Shown: positions 33,986 to 42,832, counted from the first letter of the stretch. The stretch: 64,000 nucleotides of DNA from Phreatobacter aquaticus (GCF_005160265.1 NZ_CP039865.1:248001-312000), one strand, 5' to 3'. Notes: generated from the letters alone by a model not told the origin. Numbers and translations are program-made.

Positions 33986-34956
33986 GCGTCCACAAGCCCC
34001 ATCCGGTTCTGGAAATCCTCGATCTGTCGGTCGGCTTCGGCGACAAGCCGGTGGTGCGCGGCATCAGCCTGGCCATCCGCAACGGCGAGACGCTGGCGCT
34101 CGTCGGCGAGAGCGGCTGCGGCAAGTCGATGACCGCCTTCTCGATCTTGCGGCTCCTGCCGGCCAATGCCGCGATCCTTGGGGGACAGGTGGTGTTTGAC
34201 GGCATCGATCTCGCCTCCGTCGAGCCTCGGCGACTGCGCGACATTCGCGGCAAGGGCATATCGCTGATCCTTCAGGAGCCGATGACCTCGCTCAATCCGG
34301 TCCTGTCGATCGGCACGCAGATCCGCGAAGTGATCGTCCGCCACGAGAACCTGTCGAAGGCGGCTGCCAAGCAGCGCGTGATCGACCTGCTGGATCTCGT
34401 CGGCATCGCCGAGCCCCAGCGGCGCTATGACGAATATCCGCACAATTTCTCCGGCGGCATGCGCCAGCGGGTGATGATCGCCATGGCGGTGGCCTGCAAT
34501 CCGCAATTGCTGATCGCAGACGAACCCACCACGGCGCTCGACGTGACGATCCAGGCGCAGGTGATGGATCTGCTCGATCGGCTGCGCAAGCAGCTCTCCA
34601 TGGCCATGCTGCTGATCACCCACGATCTCGGCGCAGTCGCCCAATGGGCCGATCGTGTCGCGGTAATGTATGCCGGGCGCATCGTCGAACAGGCACCCGT
34701 CACCGAGTTCTTTGCAGGCCCCCGCCACCCCTATTCGGTCGGCCTGCTCGCCTCCTCGATCTCGGAAGAGGAGGAATGGCACTATACCAACCATCGCCTG
34801 GCTGAAATTCCCGGCTCGATCGCGTCCTCCGCCAATGTGACCGGCTGTGCCTTCGCGCCGCGCTGCCCCAGGCGCATTGCCGCCTGCGACACGGTTCCGG
34901 CCTTGACCGGGGTCGCGCCGCAATGGTCGGCAGCCTGCGTCCACGTGGCGGCATGA
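33982..34956 (+). CDS. ABC importer ATPase, DppD/OppD type
   Basis: ATP-binding subunit of 324 residues. Walker A GESGCGKS, signature FSGGMRQR, Walker [13 protein letters not shown] and the switch His in LLITHD are intact. The C-terminal oligopeptide-transporter extension contains the Cys cluster [15 protein letters not shown] found in this subfamily, which in some members binds an iron-sulfur cluster. ATG 33982 overlaps the DppC stop. It powers import together with the next gene product. Confidence 0.95.
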   Translation: MSVHKPHPVLEILDLSVGFGDKPVVRGISLAIRNGETLALVGESGCGKSMTAFSILRLLPANAAILGGQVVFDGIDLASVEPRRLRDIRGKGISLILQEPMTSLNPVLSIGTQIREVIVRHENLSKAAAKQRVIDLLDLVGIAEPQRRYDEYPHNFSGGMRQRVMIAMAVACNPQLLIADEPTTALDVTIQAQVMDLLDRLRKQLSMAMLLITHDLGAVAQWADRVAVMYAGRIVEQAPVTEFFAGPRHPYSVGLLASSISEEEEWHYTNHRLAEIPGSIASSANVTGCAFAPRCPRRIAACDTVPALTGVAPQWSAACVHVAA

Positions 34957-34966
34957 GGAACCGGTC

Positions 34967-35899
34967 ATGACCTTGCTCAGCGTCGAGGACCTGCACACCA
35001 CCTACAAGACCGGCAGCCGGACCGTTCACGCGGTCGATGGCGTCTCACTCGAGGTCGGCCCGCGCGAAACGGTCGGCTTGGTCGGTGAATCCGGCTGCGG
35101 CAAGTCGACGCTCGGCAAGACCATCATGCGCCTGCTCGATCCGAGCGAGGGCAGCATCACGCTCGACGGCACCGATATCGGCCGCCTCGACGACCGCAGC
35201 ATGTTGCCGCACCGGCGCAAGATGCAGATGGTGTTCCAGGACCCCTTCGCATCGCTCAATCCGCGCCAGACCGTGTTCAGGCTCCTGGACACGCCGCTCA
35301 AGGTCCACGGCATGGCGGACCCCGCCGAGCGTCGTCGCCGCGTCGTCGACATTGCCGGCCGGGTCGGCCTCGCCCCCGATGCGCTGGAGCGTTATCCTCA
35401 CGAATTCTCGGGCGGCCAGCGTCAGCGTATCGGCATTGCCCGCGCGCTCATCCTCAATCCGCAACTGGTCGTCTGCGACGAACCGGTCTCGGCGCTCGAC
35501 CTGTCGATCCAGGCGCAGATCCTCAACCTGCTGGTCGATCTGAAGCGCGATTTCGGCCTCGCCTACCTGTTCATCTCCCACGACCTTTCGGTGGTGCGCT
35601 ATTTCGTCGATCGGGTGCTCGTCATGTATCTCGGCCGGATCGTCGAAAGTGCCGATCACGTTTCGCTCTGGCGCGATCCGAAGCATCCCTATACCCGCGC
35701 CTTGCTGGCGGCTGTGCCCTCACGCGATCCGACCAGGCGCGCCTCGGCCGCGCTGAAGGGCGAGATTTCGATGGCGGTCCAGCCCGGCGGCTGCCGCTTC
35801 CGTGCCCGCTGCCCGCTCGCCATGGACCGATGCGCCAGCGAGGACCCACCCCTGCGGCGACTTTCCGACAAACAGATGGTGGCCTGTCATCTGGCCTGA
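34967..35899 (+). CDS. ABC importer ATPase, DppF/OppF type
   Basis: Second ATPase, 310 residues. Walker [11 protein letters not shown] loop MVFQDPFASLNPRQT, signature FSGGQRQR, Walker B LVVCDEPVSALD and ISHDLSVV are present. The C-terminal extension has CRFRARCPLAMDRC. It follows the DppD gene by 10 bases and is followed after 61 bases by a C-S lyase/aminotransferase gene on the same strand. Confidence 0.95.
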   Translation: MTLLSVEDLHTTYKTGSRTVHAVDGVSLEVGPRETVGLVGESGCGKSTLGKTIMRLLDPSEGSITLDGTDIGRLDDRSMLPHRRKMQMVFQDPFASLNPRQTVFRLLDTPLKVHGMADPAERRRRVVDIAGRVGLAPDALERYPHEFSGGQRQRIGIARALILNPQLVVCDEPVSALDLSIQAQILNLLVDLKRDFGLAYLFISHDLSVVRYFVDRVLVMYLGRIVESADHVSLWRDPKHPYTRALLAAVPSRDPTRRASAALKGEISMAVQPGGCRFRARCPLAMDRCASEDPPLRRLSDKQMVACHLA

Positions 35900-35960
35900 C
35901 AGACTTCGTGCAAAGCCATTCCGGTGGCCGACAAGAATGACATTCGAGGAGACCGCCCAC

Positions 35961-37181
35961 ATGGCGCTCGCAAGCCTGAAAACCAATTCCGTGACGACTC
36001 CGGCCGCCAACCGCTTCGATCTCTCCGAGGCAAGCCTGCGCACCCTGACCAACGCCAAGTGGAATCAGTACGGCCCCGACGTCCTGCCGGCCTTCGTCGC
36101 CGAGATGGATTTCGCCGTGGCCGACCCGATCCAGGACGCTGTGCAGGCCGTAGTCGCCAAGCGCGACTATGGCTATCCCCGGCGCGATGGCGGCAAGGCG
36201 GGTGCGGCGGTCGCCAATGCCTTCGCCCATCGGATGAAGGAGCGCTTCGACTGGGAGATCGACCCGGCCCTCGTTGTGCCGGTTGCTGATCTCGTCCAGG
36301 GAACCTATGCGCCCGTACTCGCCTTCACCGATCCGGGCGACGGCATCATCCTGCAGGTGCCGAACTATCCTCCGTTCCGCGATGTCATCCGCACCACCGA
36401 GCGCAATCTCATCTCCCTGCCCATGCTCGATGATGGCACACGCCACATCTGCAACACCGAGCAGATCATCGACCAGATCGATGCCCGCACCCGCATGTTC
36501 GTGCTGTGCAATCCGCACAATCCGACGGGGCGCGTGTTCAGCCGCCAGGAACTGCTCGACATCGGGCAATTCTGCATCGAACACGACCTGATCGTGCTGT
36601 CGGACGAGATCCATTCGGATCTCATCTATCCCGGCCGGAAGCACATTCCCTTCGCCTCGCTGTCGCCGGAGCTCGCCGCGCGCACCGTGACGCTCAATTC
36701 CCCGACCAAGAGCTTCAACATTCCGGGCCTGCGCTGCGCCGTGCTGCATTTCGGCACGCCCGAACTGCGCGAGCGCTTCGGCAAGCGCATCCCGCAGCGG
36801 CTGCTTGGCGATCCCAACGCGATCGGCGTCGATGCCACGATCGCCGCCTGGACCCAGAGCCAGCCCTGGCTGGACGAGGTGATGGCGCACCTGACCGCGA
36901 CCCGCGACCATGTGGTCAAGCGGCTGGAATCCGAATTGCCGGAAATCCGGTTCCGCGTGCCGGAGGGTACCTATCTCGCCTGGCTCGATTGCTCGGCCCT
37001 GATGCTCAACACCAGCGCCTTCGACTTCTTCCACGACAATGCGCGCGTGGCCTTCTCGCCCGGCGAGAATTTCGAGCCGACCTGCAAGGCTTTCGTCCGC
37101 TTCAATTTCGCGACGTCGCGGGTCATCGTCTACCAGATCATCGACCGCATGGTCGAGGCCGTTCGCGCACGGAAGCCCTGA
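35961..37181 (+). CDS. MalY/PatB-type PLP-dependent cystathionine beta-lyase/aminotransferase
   Basis: Fold-type I PLP enzyme of 406 residues. ATG 35961 follows CGAGGAG at a good distance. Landmarks: VAEMDFAVADPIQDAV near the N-terminus (MalY/PatB hallmark), CNPHNPTGRVFS, LSDEIHSDLIYPG and the PLP-Lys in NSPTKSFNIPGLR, K250. This subgroup usually cleaves C-S bonds of cysteine conjugates, or transaminates. Lying at the end of a peptide-importer operon divergent from a hydantoinase operon, it may act on a sulfur-containing amino acid released from the imported compound (inference). Its stop directly abuts the convergent IclR stop. Confidence 0.92.
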   Translation: MALASLKTNSVTTPAANRFDLSEASLRTLTNAKWNQYGPDVLPAFVAEMDFAVADPIQDAVQAVVAKRDYGYPRRDGGKAGAAVANAFAHRMKERFDWEIDPALVVPVADLVQGTYAPVLAFTDPGDGIILQVPNYPPFRDVIRTTERNLISLPMLDDGTRHICNTEQIIDQIDARTRMFVLCNPHNPTGRVFSRQELLDIGQFCIEHDLIVLSDEIHSDLIYPGRKHIPFASLSPELAARTVTLNSPTKSFNIPGLRCAVLHFGTPELRERFGKRIPQRLLGDPNAIGVDATIAAWTQSQPWLDEVMAHLTATRDHVVKRLESELPEIRFRVPEGTYLAWLDCSALMLNTSAFDFFHDNARVAFSPGENFEPTCKAFVRFNFATSRVIVYQIIDRMVEAVRARKP

Positions 37182-38036
37182 TTAGCCCGCGCGCGCCAGC
37201 GCCTGTTCGATGGCGCGTGCGCAAGCCTTGAGGTCGTCGGCCACCGCTTCCATGCGCGCCTGCGACATGCGCCGGACAACACCGGCAGAGGTCACCGCGG
37301 CGATCACCTGCCCGCCGCGGTCGCTGATGGCGACCGACAAGGCGCGCGTCCCCGGCACGAGGCCGCGATCCCTGATCGCATAGCCGAGGCGCTTGGCCCC
37401 TGCGACCCAGGATTGGGCCTGCCGGATACCCACGCCGACGGCCGCGAGCCTCGGTGCATTGGCGCCGAGGATCGAACGCACCTCGTCCTCCCCCATCCGG
37501 GCCAGCACCGCGAGCCCGGCGCTGCTGATGCCGAGCGGGCGCCGGTCGCCGACGCTCAGCGAGAGGACCTGGATCGGATAATCGCCAAGCCGGCGCGCCA
37601 CGCAGATCGTATCGAGGCCGGTCCGCTGCGTCAGGAAGATCGTGTCGCCGATCGCCCGCGCCGTCTCTGTCAGTGCGGTCTCGGCCGCCGCGATCAGGGC
37701 CGACGGGCGGGGCCGCGACAGGGCCAGGAACTGGATCTGCTCGCCAACCGCATAGCGGCGCGTCGCCGGCTTCTGCTCGACCAGTCCCTCGGCGATCAGC
37801 GCAGTCAGGATGCGATGCACCGTCGGCCGGGTCAGGCCGGTCAGCCGCACGATCTCGGTCAGGCCGAAGCCTGCTTCCCGCGCCATGGCCAGCGTCCTCA
37901 GCACGCCGATGGCCCGGTGGATGCTCTGGGCGCCATCCTCGCCGCGCACCAGTGGTGCTGTGAGGCCCGCCTCTCCGGACCAGACTGGACTGTCCGTAGA
38001 ACTCTGATTGCGACGCTGCGGCAAGGGTGACGACAC
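37182..38036 (-). CDS. IclR-family transcriptional regulator
   Basis: Regulator of 284 residues. The winged HTH lies at about 40-100 (SIHRAIGVLRTLA, GLTEIVRLTGLTRPTVHRIL, ALIAEGLVEQ). The C-terminal IclR effector domain follows (FLTQRTGLDTICVARRLGDY, PLGISSAGLAVLA). The start is GTG 38036; an internal GTG about 30 codons in is possible. It diverges from the FAH/HpaH operon. The dyad at 38054-38072 lies 17 bases upstream of its start and is a good candidate operator for it. Confidence 0.9.
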   Translation of the reverse strand: MSSPLPQRRNQSSTDSPVWSGEAGLTAPLVRGEDGAQSIHRAIGVLRTLAMAREAGFGLTEIVRLTGLTRPTVHRILTALIAEGLVEQKPATRRYAVGEQIQFLALSRPRPSALIAAAETALTETARAIGDTIFLTQRTGLDTICVARRLGDYPIQVLSLSVGDRRPLGISSAGLAVLARMGEDEVRSILGANAPRLAAVGVGIRQAQSWVAGAKRLGYAIRDRGLVPGTRALSVAISDRGGQVIAAVTSAGVVRRMSQARMEAVADDLKACARAIEQALARAG

Positions 38037-38053
38037 GTTCCAGACGATGGGGA

Positions 38054-38072
38054 ATGTCCATTATGTGGACAT
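38054..38072. promoter_or_regulatory. Candidate IclR operator (7-5-7 inverted repeat)
   Basis: ATGTCCA-TTATG-TGGACAT is a perfect dyad in the 133-base divergent region between the IclR gene and the FAH-family gene. Length and symmetry suit an IclR dimer site. The dyad is directly visible; its use by this regulator is inferred from position. Confidence 0.65.
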
Positions 38073-38130
38073 GGGGCCCGTCTTTCAATTGCGCCTCGCG
38101 CAGGTCCGCTCCCTAATGCTCCAACATGAT

Positions 38131-38153
38131 GGCCCGCCACGTTGAAGCGGGCC
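38131..38153 (+). promoter_or_regulatory. Leader hairpin just ahead of the FAH-gene ribosome site
   Basis: GGCCCGC (38131-38137) pairs with GCGGGCC (38147-38153) around a nine-base loop. The ribosome-binding site GAGGGAG begins at 38155, so the hairpin abuts it. It may stabilise the message 5' end or modulate ribosome access. Confidence 0.45.
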
Positions 38154-38169
38154 CGAGGGAGACGTGACC

Positions 38170-39027
38170 ATGAGGCTTGCAAGTTACCGCGCCGGCGGCG
38201 CCGAGCGCTTTGGCGCCGTTGTCGATGGCGGCATCATCGATCTCTCGCGCCGGCTGCCGCAGTTTCCGACGCTGCGCGATGCGGTCGCGGCCCACGCGCT
38301 CGATGTCTTGCGGGCCGCCGCTGCCGGCCAGGCACCCGATGTCGCCCTGGACGCGGTCGAGCTGATGATCCCGATCGTCGCGCCGGAGAAGATCTGGTGC
38401 ATCGGCGTCAACTATGCCGACCGGAATGCGGAGTACAAGGACGCGTCAGCCCTGCCGAAATATCCGAGCCTCTTCTGCCGCACGCCGTCGTCCTTCGTCG
38501 GCCATGGCGTGCCGCTGGAGCGTCCGAAGGTCTCGACCCAGCTCGACTATGAGGGCGAGATCGTCATGGTCATCGGCAAGGGTGGCCGCCACATCCCGCG
38601 CGACAAGGCCTGGGAGCACATTTTCGGCCTGACGCTCTGCAATGAGGGCAGCGTCCGCGACTGGCTGCACCACGGCAAGTTCAACGTCACCCAGGGCAAG
38701 AATTTCGATCGCTCGGGCTCCATCGGCCCGTGGATCGTGACCTCCGATGCCCTCGATCCGAAACAGCAATTCACGCTCACCACCCGCGTCAATGGCGAGG
38801 TGCGCCAGCACGACACGACCGAACGCCTGATGTTCCCGTTCGACTACCTGCTGGCCTATCTCTCGACTTTCGCCACGCTGAAGCCCGGCGACATGATCGT
38901 CACCGGCACGCCGACGGGTGCCGGCGTCCGCTTCGACCCGCCGAAATGGCTGGCACCGGGCGATATCGTCGAGGTCGAGGTGCCGGGCATCGGCACACTC
39001 GCCAACGGCGTCGCCGACGAAGCCTGA
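38170..39027 (+). CDS. Fumarylacetoacetate hydrolase (FAH)-family enzyme
   Basis: FAH-fold enzyme of 285 residues, of the short type that includes HpaG-like isomerases, acylpyruvases and oxaloacetate decarboxylases. The metal-site motifs are present: [30 protein letters not shown] (two Glu ligands), and later [22 protein letters not shown] stands eight bases before ATG 38170; a GTG at 38164 is in frame but too close to it. Adjacent hpaH suggests a role in cleaving or isomerising a dienoic or diketo acid in a lower aromatic pathway (inference). Confidence 0.92.
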   Translation: MRLASYRAGGAERFGAVVDGGIIDLSRRLPQFPTLRDAVAAHALDVLRAAAAGQAPDVALDAVELMIPIVAPEKIWCIGVNYADRNAEYKDASALPKYPSLFCRTPSSFVGHGVPLERPKVSTQLDYEGEIVMVIGKGGRHIPRDKAWEHIFGLTLCNEGSVRDWLHHGKFNVTQGKNFDRSGSIGPWIVTSDALDPKQQFTLTTRVNGEVRQHDTTERLMFPFDYLLAYLSTFATLKPGDMIVTGTPTGAGVRFDPPKWLAPGDIVEVEVPGIGTLANGVADEA

Positions 39028-39062
39028 TCAAGCCCTTTGCCTTTTTCTCCGGAGACAGCCCG

Positions 39063-39866
39063 ATGCTGACCGAAGCCCAGATCGCCGACGCCGCACGCCG
39101 CCTCGAGGAAGCCGAGCGGACGACGAAGCAGATCCCGCAGCTCAGCCTGCAATATCCCGGCATGACCATCGACGACGCCTATGCTGTCCAGAGCGCCTGG
39201 ATCAAGCTGAAGGTGGCGGGCGGCCGCACGATCAAGGGCCACAAGATCGGCCTGACCTCGAAGGCCATGCAGAACGCCGTCAACATCAACGAGCCGGATT
39301 TCGGCGTCCTGCTCGACGACATGTTCTTCCGCGATGGCGGCGACATTCCGAGCGACAAGTTCGTCCAGCTGCGCGCCGAGGCGGAGCTCGCCTTCGTCCT
39401 GAAGAGCCGGCTCTCCGGCCCGGACTGCACGATCTTCGACGTGCTCAACGCCACCGACTACGTGATCCCGGCGATCGAGATTCTCGATGCCCGCATCCAG
39501 CGTGTCGACCCCGCCACCAAGGCCACCCGCAAGGTGCTCGACACGATCGCCGACAATGCCGCCAATTGCGGGATCATCATCGGCGGACGTCCGTTCCGGC
39601 CGATGGATGCCGACATGCGCTGGATCTCGGTCATCTGCTCGAAGAACGGCCAGGTCGAGGAGACCGGTGTCGCGGCCGGCGTCCTCAACAATCCCGCCAA
39701 CGGCATCGTCTGGCTCGCCAACAAGCTCAGCCAGCATGGCGTGGCGCTGGAGCCTGGCCAGGTCATCCTGTCCGGATCGTTCATCCGGCCGGTCGATTGC
39801 GCCAAGGGCGATACCGTCACCTGCGATTACGGGCCCTACGGCACCGTCTCGTGCCATTTCGCGTGA
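39063..39866 (+). CDS. hpaH: 2-oxo-hept-4-ene-1,7-dioate hydratase-type enzyme (HpaH/MhpD family)
   Basis: Hydratase/decarboxylase-family enzyme of 267 residues, the same length as Escherichia coli HpaH and closely resembling it: [70 protein letters not shown] and the C-terminal [12 protein letters not shown]. HpaH adds water to 2-oxo-hept-4-ene-1,7-dioate in homoprotocatechuate degradation; 4-oxalocrotonate decarboxylases share the fold. No ring-cleaving dioxygenase, semialdehyde dehydrogenase or aldolase is nearby, so the cassette processes either an imported intermediate or a pathway split between loci. Confidence 0.88.
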   Translation: MLTEAQIADAARRLEEAERTTKQIPQLSLQYPGMTIDDAYAVQSAWIKLKVAGGRTIKGHKIGLTSKAMQNAVNINEPDFGVLLDDMFFRDGGDIPSDKFVQLRAEAELAFVLKSRLSGPDCTIFDVLNATDYVIPAIEILDARIQRVDPATKATRKVLDTIADNAANCGIIIGGRPFRPMDADMRWISVICSKNGQVEETGVAAGVLNNPANGIVWLANKLSQHGVALEPGQVILSGSFIRPVDCAKGDTVTCDYGPYGTVSCHFA

Positions 39867-39879
39867 TCGGAACCGCACA

Positions 39880-40266
39880 ATGACCAAGCGCCAGAGCATC
39901 TATGTCGAGGGGTTCGGCCACAAGAACCCGATCCCCGCCGCGTGCCGTCTCGGGCAATTCGTGACGTCCGGCATCGTCTTCGGGCTGGACCCGGCCACCG
40001 GCACGCCGGCGCCGACGCTCGAGGAGCAATGTGCCCTGATGTTCCGGCACATCCGCACCATCATGGAGGCCGCCGGCGGCTCCACCGACGACATCATCAA
40101 GCTGACAGTCTGGATGGTCGACCGCACCCAGCGTCCGGCCGTCAACAAGGAATGGCTGGAGATGTTCCCCGACCCCGCGACCCGCCCCGCGCGCCAGACC
40201 ATGATGGCGGAACTCGACGGCGGCAAGCTCGTCCAGTGCGACTTCATGGCGGTCATCGGCGCATGA
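39880..40266 (+). CDS. RidA/YjgF/UK114-family protein
   Basis: Small protein of 128 residues. The conserved RidA active-site Arg is present (R105 in TRPARQ), together with GQFVTSGIVFGLDPATG and DIIKLTVWMV. Classical RidA hydrolyses reactive enamines and imines; relatives include 2-aminomuconate deaminases of aromatic pathways. Between hpaH and an amidohydrolase gene, a catabolic deaminase role is attractive (inference). It starts 13 bases after hpaH and overlaps the next gene by ATGA. Confidence 0.9.
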   Translation: MTKRQSIYVEGFGHKNPIPAACRLGQFVTSGIVFGLDPATGTPAPTLEEQCALMFRHIRTIMEAAGGSTDDIIKLTVWMVDRTQRPAVNKEWLEMFPDPATRPARQTMMAELDGGKLVQCDFMAVIGA

Positions 40267-40889
40267 GCGGACCGACCGTCGATATCGAACCGAAGGATCT
40301 CGGCGCCGAGGCCTGCTACCGGCTGCTGACCGGCCTCGTCGTCCCCCGGCCGATCGCCTGGGTGACAACGCTGTCTGCGGACGGCGTCGTCAATCTCGCC
40401 CCGTTCAGCCACTTCACCTTCGTCTCGCCGAAGCCGCCCATGCTGGCGATCAGCGTCGGACAGAAGGCGGGCGTCTACAAGGACACTGCCCGCAACATCA
40501 TGGCGTCGGAGGAATTCGTCGTGCACATCGCCGACCGTCCTCTGATTGAGGCGGTTCACGAGAGCGCGGTCGAATATCCGCCCGATGTCAGTGAGGTCGA
40601 GGTCCTGGGGTTGGAGACGGTCCCGAGCAGCCATGTCAGGACACCCCGGCTGACGGTGGCCCCGGTCGCGATGGAATGCCGCCTGCGCCATTGCATCGAG
40701 TTCGGCGAAACCCGCTCGCGGCTGCTGGTTGGCGAGGTCCTGGTCTTCCACCTGCGCGATGGCCTGATGGTCGATGGCAAGGTCGACACCCGCGCGCTGG
40801 ATCCGATCTGCCGCATCGCCGGTCCGAACTACGCGACGCTCGGCGACATCGTGACGATGAACGCTATCCACCAGACCTCCAAATCCTGA
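40263..40889 (+). CDS. Flavin-reductase-like FMN-binding domain protein
   Basis: Protein of 208 residues of the split-barrel flavin reductase family (the DIM6/NTAB-related group): YRLLTGLVVPRPIAWVTTLS, NLAPFSHFTFVSPKPPMLAIS and DTARNIMASEEFVVHI are typical of this group. It binds FMN. Members either supply reduced flavin to a monooxygenase or act as flavoenzymes themselves; no partner monooxygenase lies in the operon. ATG 40263 overlaps the RidA stop. Confidence 0.9.
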   Translation: MSGPTVDIEPKDLGAEACYRLLTGLVVPRPIAWVTTLSADGVVNLAPFSHFTFVSPKPPMLAISVGQKAGVYKDTARNIMASEEFVVHIADRPLIEAVHESAVEYPPDVSEVEVLGLETVPSSHVRTPRLTVAPVAMECRLRHCIEFGETRSRLLVGEVLVFHLRDGLMVDGKVDTRALDPICRIAGPNYATLGDIVTMNAIHQTSKS

Positions 40890-40916
40890 CCGAAGCGACA
40901 TCAGCGAGATAGCAAG

Positions 40917-41783
40917 ATGGCCACCTACCTGCCCTTCGATCCGGCCCCCCGCTCGCCGGTCCATCCGCTGCCGGCCGGTGCCTGCGACAGCCAGTTCCAC
41001 GTGCTGGGCCCGCGCGAGCGCTATCCGGTCCGCGAAGGCGCGGTCTACGAGATGCCGACGGCGACCGTCGAGACCGCGATGAAGCTGCACAAGACGCTGG
41101 GCGTCACGCGCGGCGTGATCGTGCAGCCCACCACCTATGGCGCCGACCACACGGTCACGTTGGACGGCCTCGCCTTCGCCGGCCCCAATTATCGGGGCTG
41201 CGCCAATGCCGCCGTCTTCACCGAGCGCGACGACGCCTATCTGGCCAAGCTCGATGCAGCCGGCATCAAGGGCGCGCGCTTCACCCGCCAAGGTCTCGGC
41301 ATCGCCTTCACTGAGGCCGAGTTCGACCGCATCATCGCGCGTGTTCGCGAACTCGGCTGGTACATCAAGGTCCAGCCGGAGATCGATGGCATCATTGGCA
41401 ATATCGCCCAGTTCGAACGCCTGGACGTGCCGCTGGTGATCGACCATATGGGCCGGCCCGACCCGACAGGCGGAGCATCGGAGCCCAGCCTTGCCAAGAC
41501 GCTGGAACTCCTCAAGCGCGGCAATGTCTGGGTCATGCTGTCGCTGACCGAGAAGATCTCGAAGGCCGGCCCGCCCTGGGCCGACGTCATCCCGGTGGCC
41601 CGCGCGCTGATCGAGGCCGCCCCCGACCGCGTGATCTGGGGCAGCGACTGGCCACACCCGGTCTCCGTCAAGCAGCCGCCGAACGAGGGCGCCCTGCTCG
41701 ATTTCATCCATGCCGCCACCGCCGACGACGCGGAGCGCAAGGCCATCCTGGTCGACAATCCGGCCCGGCTGTTCGGCTTCTGA
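40917..41783 (+). CDS. Amidohydrolase-2-family metal hydrolase (PDC-lactonase type)
   Basis: TIM-barrel hydrolase of 288 residues in the amidohydrolase-2 family, resembling 2-pyrone-4,6-dicarboxylate lactonase and sugar-lactone hydrolases: DSQFHVLGPRERYP replaces the usual HxH motif with QFH, then VIVQPTTYG, PLVIDHMGRPDP with a His, and the C-terminal VIWGSDWPHP with the catalytic Asp. PDC lactonase is known to work without the full metal set. It may open a lactone in a lower aromatic pathway (inference). AGATAGCAAG precedes ATG 40917 weakly. Confidence 0.88.
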   Translation: MATYLPFDPAPRSPVHPLPAGACDSQFHVLGPRERYPVREGAVYEMPTATVETAMKLHKTLGVTRGVIVQPTTYGADHTVTLDGLAFAGPNYRGCANAAVFTERDDAYLAKLDAAGIKGARFTRQGLGIAFTEAEFDRIIARVRELGWYIKVQPEIDGIIGNIAQFERLDVPLVIDHMGRPDPTGGASEPSLAKTLELLKRGNVWVMLSLTEKISKAGPPWADVIPVARALIEAAPDRVIWGSDWPHPVSVKQPPNEGALLDFIHAATADDAERKAILVDNPARLFGF

Positions 41784-41835
41784 TCCCCCCAAAACAACAA
41801 GAACGGCCCGAAAGCGGCCTTCACAGGAGAGCCCC

Positions 41836-42804
41836 ATGAAGAAGATCATCCTGGCGCTGGCGGCAGCCTTGGCCACAGCCCTGTCGATCCCGGCCGAAGC
41901 CCAGACCTGGCCGAACCGCGCCGTTCGCCTCGTCGTGCCCTATGCCGCAGGCGGCAATGTCGATGTCGCCGCCCGCATTCTCGCGGAAAAGCTCCAGCAG
42001 GAGCTGGGCCAGCCCTTCATCGTCGAGAACAAGCCCGGCGCCGGCGGCCTGCTCGGCAGCGAGATGGTCGCTCGCGCCGAACCCGACGGTTACACGCTGC
42101 TGATCGGCGCCAACGGTCCTATCCTGTTCGCCCCGGAAATGGGGGCGCGCCGGGCCTATGAATGGCGGCGCGACTTCATCGCCGTCACCACCGTGACGCT
42201 GACGCCGCTCGTGCTGCAGGTCCATCCCGGCGTCCAGGCGCAGACCCTGAAGGACTTCTTCGAGCTCGCCCGCCGAAGCCAGCCGCCGCTCACCATGGCC
42301 TCGCCCGGCCCCGGCACGACCAACCACCTGATGAGCGAACTGATCCAGTCCAAGCTCGGCATCAAGTGGGTGACCGTGCAATATCGCGGCAATGCCCCCG
42401 CCACCAACGATCTGATCGGCGGCCATGTGCAGTTCAATCTCGATCAGGTCTCGGTCGCGCTGCCCTTCATCCGCGACGGCAAGTCACGCGCGCTGGCCAT
42501 TACCGGCCCGGCGCGGCTGGCCGATCTGCCGAATGTGCCGACCTTCACCGAACTCGGCTTCCCGGAGATCGACGGCCAGACCTTCACCGGCCTGATGGCG
42601 CCGGCCAACACGCCGGAACCGGTCATTGCCCGGCTGCATGCGGCGACGATCAAGGTGCTGGAAGACCCGGCAGTGAAGGCGCGGTTCGCAAGCCTTGGCG
42701 CGCTCTCGGCACCGATCTCGCGCGAGGCGTTCCGCGCCTATCTCGAGCGCGAGGACCAGACCTGGATCCCGATCATCCGGGCGCTTGGCATCAAGTCGGA
42801 ATAA
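41836..42804 (+). CDS. Tripartite tricarboxylate transporter binding protein (TctC/Bug family), orphan
   Basis: Periplasmic binding protein of 322 residues. AGGAGA precedes ATG 41836, and a Sec signal (MKKIILALAAALATA...AEA) cleaves before QTWPNR. The Bug-family strand VRLVVPYAAGGNVDVAAR and the IVENKPGAGGLLGSEMVARAEPDGYTLL block, which bind a carboxylate, are present. No TctA or TctB membrane genes are in the window, so it depends on components elsewhere or functions as a sensor ligand carrier. It ends the operon that may import the compound degraded by the FAH/HpaH enzymes. Confidence 0.93.
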   Translation: MKKIILALAAALATALSIPAEAQTWPNRAVRLVVPYAAGGNVDVAARILAEKLQQELGQPFIVENKPGAGGLLGSEMVARAEPDGYTLLIGANGPILFAPEMGARRAYEWRRDFIAVTTVTLTPLVLQVHPGVQAQTLKDFFELARRSQPPLTMASPGPGTTNHLMSELIQSKLGIKWVTVQYRGNAPATNDLIGGHVQFNLDQVSVALPFIRDGKSRALAITGPARLADLPNVPTFTELGFPEIDGQTFTGLMAPANTPEPVIARLHAATIKVLEDPAVKARFASLGALSAPISREAFRAYLEREDQTWIPIIRALGIKSE

Positions 42805-42826
42805 GCCGGCAATCCATAGCCGGCTT
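42803..42826. terminator. Hairpin between convergent TctC and DUF2778 genes
   Basis: AAGCCGGC (42803-42810) and GCCGGCTT (42819-42826) form an eight-base stem with an eight-base loop in the 28-base gap between convergent stops. Symmetric AA/TT ends make it a plausible bidirectional terminator, although no long T-tract follows. Confidence 0.65.
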
Positions 42827-42832
42827 CAGGGC

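Noticed and set aside
41804-41820. Possible hairpin ahead of the TctC gene
   Set aside because: Only a four-base GGCC self-pairing is possible, with a mismatched inner pair; not distinguishable from background in GC-rich DNA.
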